From NCBI RefSeq assembly GCF_900129975.1, contig NZ_FSRG01000005.1:124001-188000 (forward strand): DNA of 64,000 nucleotides, given 5' to 3'. A program made the position numbers and the translations under genes. Position 1 is the first letter of the stretch. Each line of letters begins with the position of its first letter. This DNA is from Halodesulfovibrio marinisediminis DSM 17456 (GTDB lineage: Bacteria; Desulfobacterota; Desulfovibrionia; Desulfovibrionales; Desulfovibrionaceae). The notes below the pieces were generated by a model. It saw only the letters and a list, made by a program, of their open reading frames with translations. It was not told the DNA's origin and made no database searches. Positions 52,393-60,060 of this stretch are shown one piece after another.

Positions 52393-52467
52393 TGGGCTAT
52401 CGTTCAATTGGCAGGACGACGGGTTCTGGCTCCGTTAATCAAGGTTCGAGTCCTTGTAGCCCAGCCA
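52393..52467 (+). tRNA. tRNA-Gln (anticodon CTG)
   Basis: The acceptor stem TGGGCTA pairs with TAGCCCA. The D arm is GTTC/GGAC, the anticodon arm is ACGGG-TTCTGGC-TCCGT (anticodon CTG) and the T arm is CAAGG-TTCGAGT-CCTTG. CCA is encoded. It is the first gene of the tRNA cluster. Confidence 0.93.
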
Positions 52468-52477
52468 TCAAGTGATC

Positions 52478-52587
52478 TAGATTAAAACAAGGTCAGAAGT
52501 TTTAATCTGTATATAAGACGCGTCCCCATCGTCTAGCCTGGCCCAGGACACCTGCCTTTCACGCAGGCGACGGGGGTTCAAATCCCC
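52478..52587 (+). repeat. Tandem duplication, copy 1 (hairpin plus tRNA-Glu part)
   Basis: This 110-base unit matches 52604-52713 with two visible differences, at an offset of 126 bases. It starts with a perfect 10-bp hairpin (AGATTAAAAC with GTTTTAATCT) and ends inside the T arm of the tRNA-Glu copy. Confidence 0.9.
52522..52587 (+). pseudogene. Truncated tRNA-Glu copy without acceptor 3' strand
   Basis: It is identical to the intact tRNA-Glu from the 5' acceptor strand through D arm, anticodon arm (TTC) and most of the T arm. After CCCC the sequence becomes GCAACGATAAG instead of the CTGGGGAC that would close the T and acceptor stems, and no CCA follows. It cannot fold a normal acceptor stem, so it is probably a dead tRNA. 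Confidence 0.88.
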
Positions 52588-52603
52588 GCAACGATAAGTT
52601 AGT

Positions 52604-52713
52604 TAGATTAAAACAAGGTCAGAAGTTTTAATCTGCATATAAGAAGCGTCCCCATCGTCTAGCCTGGCCCAGGACACCTGCCTTTCACGCAGGCGACGGG
52701 GGTTCAAATCCCC
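52604..52713 (+). repeat. Tandem duplication, copy 2
   Basis: The second copy of the 110-base unit; here the homology continues into a complete tRNA-Glu. The identical hairpin (AGATTAAAAC, GTTTTAATCT) precedes the tRNA. Confidence 0.9.
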
Positions 52714-52725
52714 CTGGGGACGCCA
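52648..52725 (+). tRNA. tRNA-Glu (anticodon TTC)
   Basis: Acceptor strands GTCCCCA and TGGGGAC pair. The anticodon arm is CCTGC-CTTTCAC-GCAGG (anticodon TTC), the T arm is GGGGG-TTCAAAT-CCCCC, and CCA is encoded. It is the intact member of the duplication and is followed by a terminator. Confidence 0.94.
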
Positions 52726-52734
52726 AAGTAAATC

Positions 52735-52768
52735 AAGCTCTTACGCGAAAGTGTAAGAGCTTTTTTTG
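52735..52768 (+). terminator. Intrinsic terminator of the tRNA cluster (repeat family)
   Basis: AAGCTCTTAC pairs with GTAAGAGCTT and seven T follow. It closely resembles the terminators at 2567 and 53237. Confidence 0.92.
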
Positions 52769-53236
52769 TTTTTCTAGCTGGTTGGAGTAAGTTCAAGGGC
52801 AACCTTATTCATGATTATTCGGGGCCGTTTTTCCCCCTTATTAGTCTAATTCATATTTTTAACTGGATGGATAATAAAAGTTCGCATGTCATGCTTGGTT
52901 AAAGTAGTAACGTTTTGTTTTGTGAATTTTTTGAGTTGAAAAGAACGGATGTGAATTGTTGAATGCTTGAAGTTAGCGAACTGCAGTTAGTTCAGCGAAA
53001 ATTGGATTCGGGTGACCTTATTATGCCGAGAGACATCACCTGCTGTTCTAAGAAACGTTACTATCTGGCTACAAGTAAGGTAGTAAGCATTCCTTATGTA
53101 TCACAGTATTTAAAGAATGGCTTTTGAATCAGATAGTTGATTAATGGTAGATCGCATTTGATTGCTGACTGGATTGAAAACAAATTACAAGTTGCTTACG
53201 GTCGGTTGCTACACCAGCGAATGAGGTTTTAAAGTA
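52769..53236. other. Non-coding stretch between tRNA-Glu and dat
   Basis: About 470 AT-rich bases. I see no gene, attachment-site repeat of the tRNA 3' end, or integrase remnant. Confidence 0.45.
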
Positions 53237-53273
53237 AAAAAAGCTCTTACATGAAAGTGTAAGAGCTTTTTTG
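53237..53273 (-). terminator. Intrinsic terminator of the dgcN-dgcA-dat operon (repeat family)
   Basis: AAAAGCTCTTACA pairs with TGTAAGAGCTTTT, and A and T tracts on both sides allow use on either strand. It is about 75 bases beyond the dat stop and nearly identical to the terminator at 2567. Confidence 0.9.
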
Positions 53274-53346
53274 CTTCAGATTGATCCACCGTGTAGTGGC
53301 GATGGAGAAAGTTCGCGTTGCCTGCTGAAAACAGAACGGCTTGCCA

Positions 53347-54192
53347 CTACATTGCAGCTTTGCGGCTTTCCTCGAGGTAGATTTTGCTGAGACGAGTTAC
53401 AACAGGACCTGGGGTGCCACCGGAAAGTTCAACGTTATCGATTTCGATAATAGGGTTTACGAAGGCTGTGGCAGCAGTAGCAAAGGCTTCAGCGGCTTGC
53501 TGTGCTTCTTCAATGGTGAAGGGACGTTCTTCGATTTCCATGTCCAGTTCTGTTGCAAGCTTCAATACAGCTGCGCGAGTGATGCCGTGCAAAATGGAGT
53601 TGGAAAGATTGCGGGTAACGATCTTACCGTCTTTGGTTACAATGTATGCGTTGCTGGAAGTTCCTTCTGTAACAAAACCGTCTTGAACCATCCATGCGTC
53701 ATCTTTGCCTTCAGCTTTTGCAATCATTTTTGTCATGGAAGGAGCAAGAAGCTGAACGGTCTTGATGTCACGACGACCCCATCTGATGTCTGGTGCGGAG
53801 ATTATGCGGATACCAGTTTTTGGGGCAGAAAGAGGTTTGGCTTGTGTAAACAGGACGATGGTCTGCTCGGCATCTTTCGGGAATACGAAGTCTCGATCCG
53901 CAGCGCCACGGGTAATCTGTAAGTAAATAGCGCCTTCATTAAGATTGTTTCGCTTAATGAGTTCGCGGTGAACTTCAAGTAGTTCTTCTTGGCTGATAGG
54001 CATTTCCATCTTGAGTTCGCCAAGGGAACGTTCAAGGCGGGTTGTGTGGCCTGCGTAATCCACTAGCTTTCCGTCCAGAACAGCGGTTACTTCGTATACG
54101 CCGTCGGCAAATAAGAAACCGCGGTCAAAAATGGATACAGTGGCATTTTCTTCGGGCAGGTAGTTCCCGTTTACATAAACTGTACGACTCAT
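53347..54192 (-). CDS. dat: D-amino-acid aminotransferase (class IV PLP enzyme)
   Basis: This 281-residue enzyme is of the fold-type IV aminotransferase family. Its start VNGNYLPEENATVSIFDRGFLFADGVYEV (shown in part) is typical of D-alanine aminotransferase. The PLP lysine is in the segment DIKTVQLLAPSMTKMIAK, and the late motif TEGTSSNAYIV completes the PLP-phosphate site. The reaction exchanges amino groups between D-amino acids and 2-oxo acids, with D-glutamate as the usual hub. It follows dgcA by 53 bases in the same direction. AAAGGA precedes the ATG. An L-branched-chain role is possible but less consistent with the neighbours. Confidence 0.85.
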   Translation of the reverse strand: MSRTVYVNGNYLPEENATVSIFDRGFLFADGVYEVTAVLDGKLVDYAGHTTRLERSLGELKMEMPISQEELLEVHRELIKRNNLNEGAIYLQITRGAADRDFVFPKDAEQTIVLFTQAKPLSAPKTGIRIISAPDIRWGRRDIKTVQLLAPSMTKMIAKAEGKDDAWMVQDGFVTEGTSSNAYIVTKDGKIVTRNLSNSILHGITRAAVLKLATELDMEIEERPFTIEEAQQAAEAFATAATAFVNPIIEIDNVELSGGTPGPVVTRLSKIYLEESRKAAM

Positions 54193-54245
54193 GATTATCC
54201 TTTAACTCTCTACAATAGGTCTTTTTGAGCAGTGTGGATTAATTA

Positions 54246-55223
54246 TTAGTTAGTAGGAGCGCCCCATAACTCAGGTTGTGGAGGGTGCACGTGCTTGTTG
54301 TCATAGGTCAGTCCGCAAGGTCTGTCCTCGGCCAGCAGAAGCGGGCCATCTAAATCGGTCACAGCAGCATCTTGAGCAACAAACACTGCAGGGGCCATGG
54401 CAAGAGAAGAGCCGACCATGCAGCCGACCATGATCTCGTAACCATTTTCTTTCGCCAGCTCTCTTAACGCCAGAGCTTCGGTGAGTCCACCAGTCTTATC
54501 GAGTTTTATGTTGATCATATCGTATTTACCCTGCAAATCAGGTAAAGAGCTGCGATCGTGGCAGGATTCATCGGCACAGACAGGTAGGATACGCTCTAAA
54601 TGGAGCAGGGCGTCATCGGCACCGGCTGGCAAAGGTTGTTCGACCATCTCAACCCCGAGATTGAGCAATACAGGAGCAATTTCCTGATACAGTTCCGGTG
54701 TCCAGCCCTCGTTGGCATCTACGATAATACGTGCGTCAGGTGCTCCTTTGCGCACAGCTTCAATGCGAGCGATATCGCCTTTGCCGCCAAGTTTAATTTT
54801 TAAAAGAGGGCGGGAAGAATTTTTTGTGGCCTCAGAGAGCATGTTTTCTGGGGTGTCCAGCGAAAGAGTGTACGCGGTAACTTCCGGCTTTGGTTCGTCC
54901 AACCCAGCTAGCTGCCATACAGGATTTCCGGAAAGCTTGGCATCCAGATCCCACAGGGCACAGTCAACAGCATTGCGTGCTGCACCTGCAGGCAAGGCGG
55001 ACTGGAGTGTCTTGCGAGTTATTGGCAAAGGGAGTGCTTCAATTTGCGCGATAACACTTTCAACGGTTTCATTGTACCGTGCGTACGGTACACATTCTCC
55101 ACGCCCGACAACTCCATCGCGTTCAATATCTACACGGACAACAACAGCTTCGGTTCTTGATCCACGTGAGATGGTGAATACTTTTGCGAGGGGAAAGATG
55201 TCCTTGCTAACGGTTATGCGCAT
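54246..55223 (-). CDS. dgcA: Enolase-superfamily racemase/epimerase (DgcA or L-Ala-D/L-Glu epimerase type)
   Basis: This 325-residue protein shows the catalytic pattern of the muconate-lactonising/dipeptide-epimerase group: KxK in LLKIKLGG, metal ligands in DANEGW, VEQP and CADES, and the second catalytic lysine in INIKLDKTGG, then GCMVGSS. Family members act on L-Ala-D/L-Glu dipeptides or, as DgcA, on N-acetyl-D-glutamate. It overlaps the upstream DUF1611 gene by ten bases, and that pairing is the DgcN-DgcA layout described for marine D-glutamate catabolism. I therefore favour N-acetyl-D/L-glutamate racemisation; dipeptide epimerisation remains a fair alternative. Confidence 0.82.
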   Translation of the reverse strand: MRITVSKDIFPLAKVFTISRGSRTEAVVVRVDIERDGVVGRGECVPYARYNETVESVIAQIEALPLPITRKTLQSALPAGAARNAVDCALWDLDAKLSGNPVWQLAGLDEPKPEVTAYTLSLDTPENMLSEATKNSSRPLLKIKLGGKGDIARIEAVRKGAPDARIIVDANEGWTPELYQEIAPVLLNLGVEMVEQPLPAGADDALLHLERILPVCADESCHDRSSLPDLQGKYDMINIKLDKTGGLTEALALRELAKENGYEIMVGCMVGSSLAMAPAVFVAQDAAVTDLDGPLLLAEDRPCGLTYDNKHVHPPQPELWGAPTN

Positions 55224-56215
55224 TCGAGAGCCTCTACAAGACGACCTGCTCCTTGTCTGAATGGATCGACTGAAGGGATACCGAATTGTTTTTCAAGTGC
55301 CTTGAGGTAATTGAGTGCGTCGGTTTCTTCCATGTGCTGGGTGTTAACGGAAACGCCGACAACTTTGCAGTCAGGGTTAACAATTTGAGCCATACGCAGG
55401 GCAACGTCCTTCAAGGCTTCAAGGGAAGGCTGCTGGTATTCAGGCAGGCCGCGCATATGTTCTCTAGTTGGCTCGTGGCAGAGGATCAGCGCATCAGGCT
55501 GACCGCCATGAATAAGAGCCATGGTTACACCGGAGTAGGATGCGTGGAACAGGCTTCCCTGACCTTCAATGAGATCCCAGTGGTCTGCGTCATTATCCGG
55601 TGTGAGCCATTCAACAGCACCAGCCATGAAGTCGGCGATAACTGCATCAAGTGGAACGCCGTTGCCTTCAATCAAGATGCCTGTTTGTCCCGTTGGGCGG
55701 AAGGTAGCTTTCATACCGCGTTCTTTCATCTCGCGGTGCATTGCAAGTGCCGTATACATTTTGCCTACGGAGCAGTCGGTTCCTACCGCGAGGCAGCGTT
55801 TTCCGGAGCGTTTCTTCCCGTTTGCAATTGGGTATTTGACAGATGGCAAACGCACGTCGTGTAGAGTGCAACCATTTTTCTCAGCAGCTTCAACCAGATC
55901 AGGCTCATCACGGAGCAGGTTGTGCAGACCGGAAGCGATGTCCATACCAGCTTCAAGAGCTTCAATGAGGATGGATTTCCAACTATCTGAAATTACACCA
56001 CCTCTGTTGACAATGCCGATAACCAACGTTTTGGCTCCAGCTGCTACAGCGTCCTGAATTGACAAATCTGTAATACCAAGGTCGACATTACAGTTTTCCA
56101 TGCGTAACTGACCGATAGCAGCTTCTGGGCGCCAGTCATAAATGCCTTGTGCCATCTTCGCCGCAAGAGCATCAGGTGCATCGCCAAGGAACAGTAAATA
56201 AGGTGCTTCAAACAT
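55214..56215 (-). CDS. dgcN: DUF1611-family D-glutamate N-acetyltransferase (DgcN-like)
   Basis: This 333-residue protein has the two-part DUF1611 structure: an N-terminal Rossmann-like part (LLFLGDAPDALAAKMAQGI) and a C-terminal P-loop-type domain with GTDCSVGK at 145-152. Later it has the segment LIEGQGSLFHASYSG. I chose the ATG at 56215, preceded by GGAG; the frame extends upstream to 56287 without a better site. In marine Proteobacteria DgcN acetylates D-glutamate before DgcA racemises it. It is the first gene of dgcN-dgcA-dat. The assignment is by family and neighbours. Confidence 0.82.
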   Translation of the reverse strand: MFEAPYLLFLGDAPDALAAKMAQGIYDWRPEAAIGQLRMENCNVDLGITDLSIQDAVAAGAKTLVIGIVNRGGVISDSWKSILIEALEAGMDIASGLHNLLRDEPDLVEAAEKNGCTLHDVRLPSVKYPIANGKKRSGKRCLAVGTDCSVGKMYTALAMHREMKERGMKATFRPTGQTGILIEGNGVPLDAVIADFMAGAVEWLTPDNDADHWDLIEGQGSLFHASYSGVTMALIHGGQPDALILCHEPTREHMRGLPEYQQPSLEALKDVALRMAQIVNPDCKVVGVSVNTQHMEETDALNYLKALEKQFGIPSVDPFRQGAGRLVEALECA

Positions 56216-56776
56216 AATATATACTCCGTCGCTAGCTGAGTTTGCCAAATTAATACAGGGGACTGCAGGGCGGTGCTTGGATAACAATTTTCAGTTGCTG
56301 GAAGTCTGTCTAAACAAAATTGTAAAAAAGTGCCCTGAATTTGTATTTTTGCGTATTTTTGCGAAAATTAGCAATATTCAAATAATCAAAAAGAGAGGGG
56401 GCGATTGTTGAAAAAAGCAAGAGGTGTGTTTTTGAAGAAAAAAAGAGTGAATACTATCTGTCTTTAGTGTGCATAAAAGACAGACGTCACGCTTTTGAGC
56501 GGGAAAATCTTCAACATTGTTTGGTTAGAAAAGTTATTAGATTAAAGATAGTTGGATTGGGTGGATGTTGAAGGGCAGTGCGGGACGCATCAAAATGAAG
56601 CTGATTTTTCGATATGCAAAGACTTTTTTATGATGAAAGTAAGCAAAAAAGCATTTTTTTGTAGAAGCGAGAAGGAAATTTTTTGAAGGCGAGTGATGTA
56701 GGGTGGGGGGCGCGGCACATCAAAGTGCACTAATTGGTTAGTTAGCAACTCTTTTTGAAGTGCCAAAAACATTAAG
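56216..56776. other. Non-coding region upstream of dgcN
   Basis: About 560 AT-rich bases that must hold the dgcN promoter. I found no sigma-54 site (no GG/GC pair at the right spacing facing dgcN) and no gene. Confidence 0.5.
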
Positions 56777-56806
56777 CTCTTACACGAAAGTGTGAGAAAT
56801 TTTTTT
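56777..56806 (+). terminator. Degenerate member of the terminator repeat family
   Basis: CTCTTACAC and GTGTGAGA pair around GAAA, and a run of T follows. It resembles the 2567/53237 family but the outer AAG/CTT pairs have decayed on the right arm. No plus-strand gene lies just upstream. Confidence 0.55.
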
Positions 56807-56824
56807 GATCCATAAGTTAGAAAC

Positions 56825-56857
56825 AAAGGCTCCTACACTGATGTGCAAGAGCCTTTT
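56825..56857 (-). terminator. Terminator of the malate operon
   Basis: AAAGGCTC and GAGCCTTT pair, with a second CAC/GTG stem inside. On the minus strand TTTGTTT follows. It lies about 65 bases after the malic enzyme stop. Confidence 0.78.
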
Positions 56858-56919
56858 TGATTGAAATAACTTTGTCCGGTCATCCCAATCGCTTTCGGGG
56901 ACTTAAGCGGCCAATGCTA

Positions 56920-58251
56920 CTATTCTTTGATGGAGTTGTCTTCGTAGCTGGAGATAAACGTGGCCACACGGTTGCGTGAAGCGGTTATTCTTTCACGCAG
57001 GGACTTGCGATATGCTTCCATATCCTCGATAGGGGCGGTTGCAACGCCTGTGTCCATTGCTGCCTGTGCTACAGCAGGGACTTCCCATTCAAGGATACGG
57101 GGATCAAGAGGTTTAGGGATGACGTAATTGAGACCGTATTCTAAGCTTTCAACATTGTACATTTTACACACTTCAGCTGGAACAGGTTCTTTAGCAAGGG
57201 CTGCCAGTGCTTTTGCTGCTGCAACTTTCATTGCTTCGTTGATCTCTGTTGCGCCAACGTCAAGTGCTCCGCGGAAGATGTACGGGAAGCCGGATACGTT
57301 GTTTACCTGATTCGGGAAGTCGGAGCGTCCTGTTCCCATGATGCAGGTTGGAACTGCCTCTTTAGCATCATCGTATGGAATTTCCGGGTCAGGGTTAGCC
57401 ATTGCAAAGATAATAGGGCTTGGAGCCATGGACTTTATCATTTCTTTGGTGAGCAGGTCTTTTACTGACAGGCCTAGGAAACAATCTGCCCCTTTAAGAC
57501 ATTCTGCAAGATCGCCATAGTCTTTGTCTTGAGCGAATTCCGCTTTGTATTTGTTTAATCCTTCTCGGCCTTGATGGATAAGACCGCGGGAGTCGAACAT
57601 AAAAATATTTTCGCGTTTTACTCCAAGTTCAACGTAAAATTTGGAACATGCGATACCGGCAGCACCTGCTCCTACAACCACCACCTTAAGGTCTTCGATG
57701 TTGCGGCCTGTGATTTCACAAGCGTTAATGATACCTGCACCGGAAATAACCGCTGTACCATGCTGGTCATCATGGAATACAGGGATATTCATTTCTTTTT
57801 TTAAAGTTTCTTCAATGTGGAAACACTCTGGAGCCTTGATGTCTTCAAGGTTGATACCGCCGAAGGTTGGCTCCATTGCTTTTGTGATTTCAATAAGCTG
57901 CTCTGCACTCTTAACAGAAAGGTTGATGTCAAAAACATCAATGTCAGCGAATGTCTTAAAGAGAACACCTTTACCTTCCATTACCGGTTTGCCTGCCAGT
58001 GGCCCGATGTTTCCGAGACCAAGAACAGCAGAGCCGTCAGAAACAACCGCAACAAGGTTGGAGCGTCCTGTGTAGAGGGCTGCTGTTTCTGGATTGTCTT
58101 TAATTGCCAGACAGGCTTCTGCAACACCAGGGGAGTAGGCCATGGAAAGATCTTTTTGAGAGTTACACGGTTTTGCCGGAATAACTTCGGTTTTACCTCT
58201 CCGAGGTGCTTCGTGATATGCAAGTGCTTCTTCTTTAGTAAACAAAGCCAT
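56920..58251 (-). CDS. Malic enzyme (short form, NAD(P)-dependent)
   Basis: This 443-residue oxidative decarboxylase converts malate to pyruvate and CO2 with NAD(P)+. It has the small malic enzyme layout without a phosphotransacetylase tail. Conserved parts are MAYSPGVAEACLAI, VSDGSAVLGLGNIG, FHDDQHGTA (metal-site Asp) and the nucleotide motif VVVVGAGAAGIA. The ATG at 58251 follows AAGGAG; an upstream frame start at 58281 does not have one. It sits 82 bases after the 2-hydroxycarboxylate transporter in the same direction, so the two form a malate uptake and utilisation operon. Confidence 0.94.
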   Translation of the reverse strand: MALFTKEEALAYHEAPRRGKTEVIPAKPCNSQKDLSMAYSPGVAEACLAIKDNPETAALYTGRSNLVAVVSDGSAVLGLGNIGPLAGKPVMEGKGVLFKTFADIDVFDINLSVKSAEQLIEITKAMEPTFGGINLEDIKAPECFHIEETLKKEMNIPVFHDDQHGTAVISGAGIINACEITGRNIEDLKVVVVGAGAAGIACSKFYVELGVKRENIFMFDSRGLIHQGREGLNKYKAEFAQDKDYGDLAECLKGADCFLGLSVKDLLTKEMIKSMAPSPIIFAMANPDPEIPYDDAKEAVPTCIMGTGRSDFPNQVNNVSGFPYIFRGALDVGATEINEAMKVAAAKALAALAKEPVPAEVCKMYNVESLEYGLNYVIPKPLDPRILEWEVPAVAQAAMDTGVATAPIEDMEAYRKSLRERITASRNRVATFISSYEDNSIKE

Positions 58252-58333
58252 GAATGGTCTCCTTACAGTGTGTTCTATCAAAAGAGAGTCTACTCCGGTT
58301 CACAGGCTTCCCTGTGAACCGGAATGGAATATT

Positions 58334-59647
58334 TTACATAAACATTTTTAGCAGTGCTGTTGCCAGAATCAGCATGAACGCTCCGCCAATACGGGAAGAG
58401 ATCTGTGCGAACGGCATAAGCTGCATACGTTTTGATGCGGAAAGTACTGCTACGTCACCGGTACCACCCATGTTCGCCATGCAGAGACCCCCTGTGATTG
58501 CTGCCTCAACAGGGTAGAAGCCAAGTAGCATGCCTATGAAGCCGGAGCCGATAATTGAGCCGATTACAGTCATGGCAACGAGGATTACATACTGAATGGT
58601 GAGGGCGTCGATTACTTGCTGGATGTTGGTGTATGCAACGCCGATTCCCAGAAGCAGTGCAGGGGTGAGGCTTACCATTACAAAGCGGAACCACTGGAAT
58701 GCGCAGACTTCAAATTTGCGAGGCAGGATGCCCAGTGTTTTTACCAGACCTACAGAGAGGATCATAAGTGCGTAAGAGTGGATTGGGATGTATTTGCCAA
58801 GCAGCTTGCCCCATACGAAGAATGTGGTTGCTAAAAGAAGCCCGATTCCCATTGCCTTGTAGTCGATGGCATCAACGCCTTCTGCTGAGTCTTCTGACTC
58901 GGCCTCTTGTTTCTTAAGCAGCTTGCCGTGGCCAGAAATGCCTGGAATAACAGCACCAAGGCGATGCAACAAGCCTGCACAGACGATAGCAATAGCGTTA
59001 CCCAGTGCAAGAGCAGGAACCATTTTGGAGAGCATGGTTCCAACATCCATATTCAATGTTGAACCGAAAATTTGGGAAAGTGGAACAGCGCCGGCACCCA
59101 TGCCGCCACCCATAATTGGAAGTGCGATGTATAAGACAGCCTCTTCAAAACCAAATCCCATAAGCATACCTGCAACACCGCAAAGAAGAAGCGCGGTAAT
59201 AACACCACCTAGAATAACAGGCAGGTAGCGGACAGCTGCTTTGATGAGCAGTTTTCTATCCATACCAAGGATTGAGCCACAGATTAACGCGGCAATGTAG
59301 AAGCTTAAGAAGCTTTCTTTCTTCATGAAGCTTGTGATGATGGCTGCGGTTTTTTCCGGAAGAATTCCGTAGCCTACAAGTGCTGCAGAGCCAAAAATAA
59401 TCAGGATAGGGCCACCGCCGAGATAGTCTTTAATAATCGGAGTATTGTCTCCAATCTCGTTAAGGATGGCGCCTAAAATCATCATAATCGGAAACGCTCC
59501 GACCATGCCGCCCGGGAGTGCTCCTAAGTAGGTAGCGCTCATGACGACTACAGTTAAGATGGTAAACAGCCCTAGAGGAAGCCCCATGATTTTGTAATCA
59601 AGAATGGAGCTTGGTGCAGTGGTTGTTAGAGTTGTGGCAGTGCTCAT
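58334..59647 (-). CDS. 2-Hydroxycarboxylate:Na+ symporter (CitS/CimH/MaeN family)
   Basis: This 437-residue transporter of the 2HCT family has two homologous halves. The reentrant-loop motifs are GGGMGAGAVPLS in the first half and NMGGTGDVAVLSAS in the second, the signature of CitS-type Na+ symporters. A hydrophilic loop of about 25 residues (KKQEAESEDSAEG) separates the halves. Coupled to malic enzyme, malate is the likeliest substrate, with citrate or fumarate less so. A sigma-54-type promoter stands 105 bases upstream and an NtrC-type two-component system follows upstream in the same direction. Confidence 0.9.
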   Translation of the reverse strand: MSTATTLTTTAPSSILDYKIMGLPLGLFTILTVVVMSATYLGALPGGMVGAFPIMMILGAILNEIGDNTPIIKDYLGGGPILIIFGSAALVGYGILPEKTAAIITSFMKKESFLSFYIAALICGSILGMDRKLLIKAAVRYLPVILGGVITALLLCGVAGMLMGFGFEEAVLYIALPIMGGGMGAGAVPLSQIFGSTLNMDVGTMLSKMVPALALGNAIAIVCAGLLHRLGAVIPGISGHGKLLKKQEAESEDSAEGVDAIDYKAMGIGLLLATTFFVWGKLLGKYIPIHSYALMILSVGLVKTLGILPRKFEVCAFQWFRFVMVSLTPALLLGIGVAYTNIQQVIDALTIQYVILVAMTVIGSIIGSGFIGMLLGFYPVEAAITGGLCMANMGGTGDVAVLSASKRMQLMPFAQISSRIGGAFMLILATALLKMFM

Positions 59648-59750
59648 TGCTTACTCCTTTAAAAAGTGTTGCATAAAAAAGGGAGAACACAGAAGCAGTA
59701 ACCACCTGCGGTGTGTCCTGCCCTTTTTCATCTTGCTGCACTTCCTAAAA

Positions 59751-59766
59751 AGCAGAATGCATGCCA
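59751..59766 (-). promoter_or_regulatory. Sigma-54 promoter of the malate operon
   Basis: On the minus strand TGGCATGCATTCTGCT has the GG and GC of the -24 and -12 boxes ten bases apart; the -12 box is CTGCT rather than TTGCT. It faces the transporter 105 bases away and sits next to an NtrC-type regulator gene. Confidence 0.68.
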
Positions 59767-59973
59767 CTCGTTATTTTGTATTTTTAGTTTTTAGAATCAA
59801 TATGTTAAGCTAGTTGAGTGTGTGTGGCGAGTAAGGGGGAGCGCTTGATTAGTCTTGTTATTCAGGATGAAAAGAGCACCACAATGAGATGAAATGACTG
59901 AACAACCAATAGGACAAAGTGTGCTTTTGTAGTCTGAAAAGCTCGTTTTTGAAGGTCAAACCGTGCATAAGAA

Positions 59974-60008
59974 AAAAGTGTCCTGAAAAACAGGACACTT
60001 TTGTTTTT
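59974..60008 (-). terminator. Terminator of the two-component operon
   Basis: AAAAGTGTCCTG pairs perfectly with CAGGACACTTTT around five A; A and T tracts flank it. It lies about 50 bases beyond the regulator stop. Confidence 0.92.
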
Positions 60009-60060
60009 ATTTTTAAATATAAAAAACGAGTACTTGTGGCTTGTTGTGCAGAGAGCAGTA

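Larger units (their letters stand above)
59648..60060. other. Malate promoter region
   Basis: Contains the sigma-54-type promoter (59751) and the terminator of the two-component operon (59974). Nothing else is coding. Confidence 0.55.
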
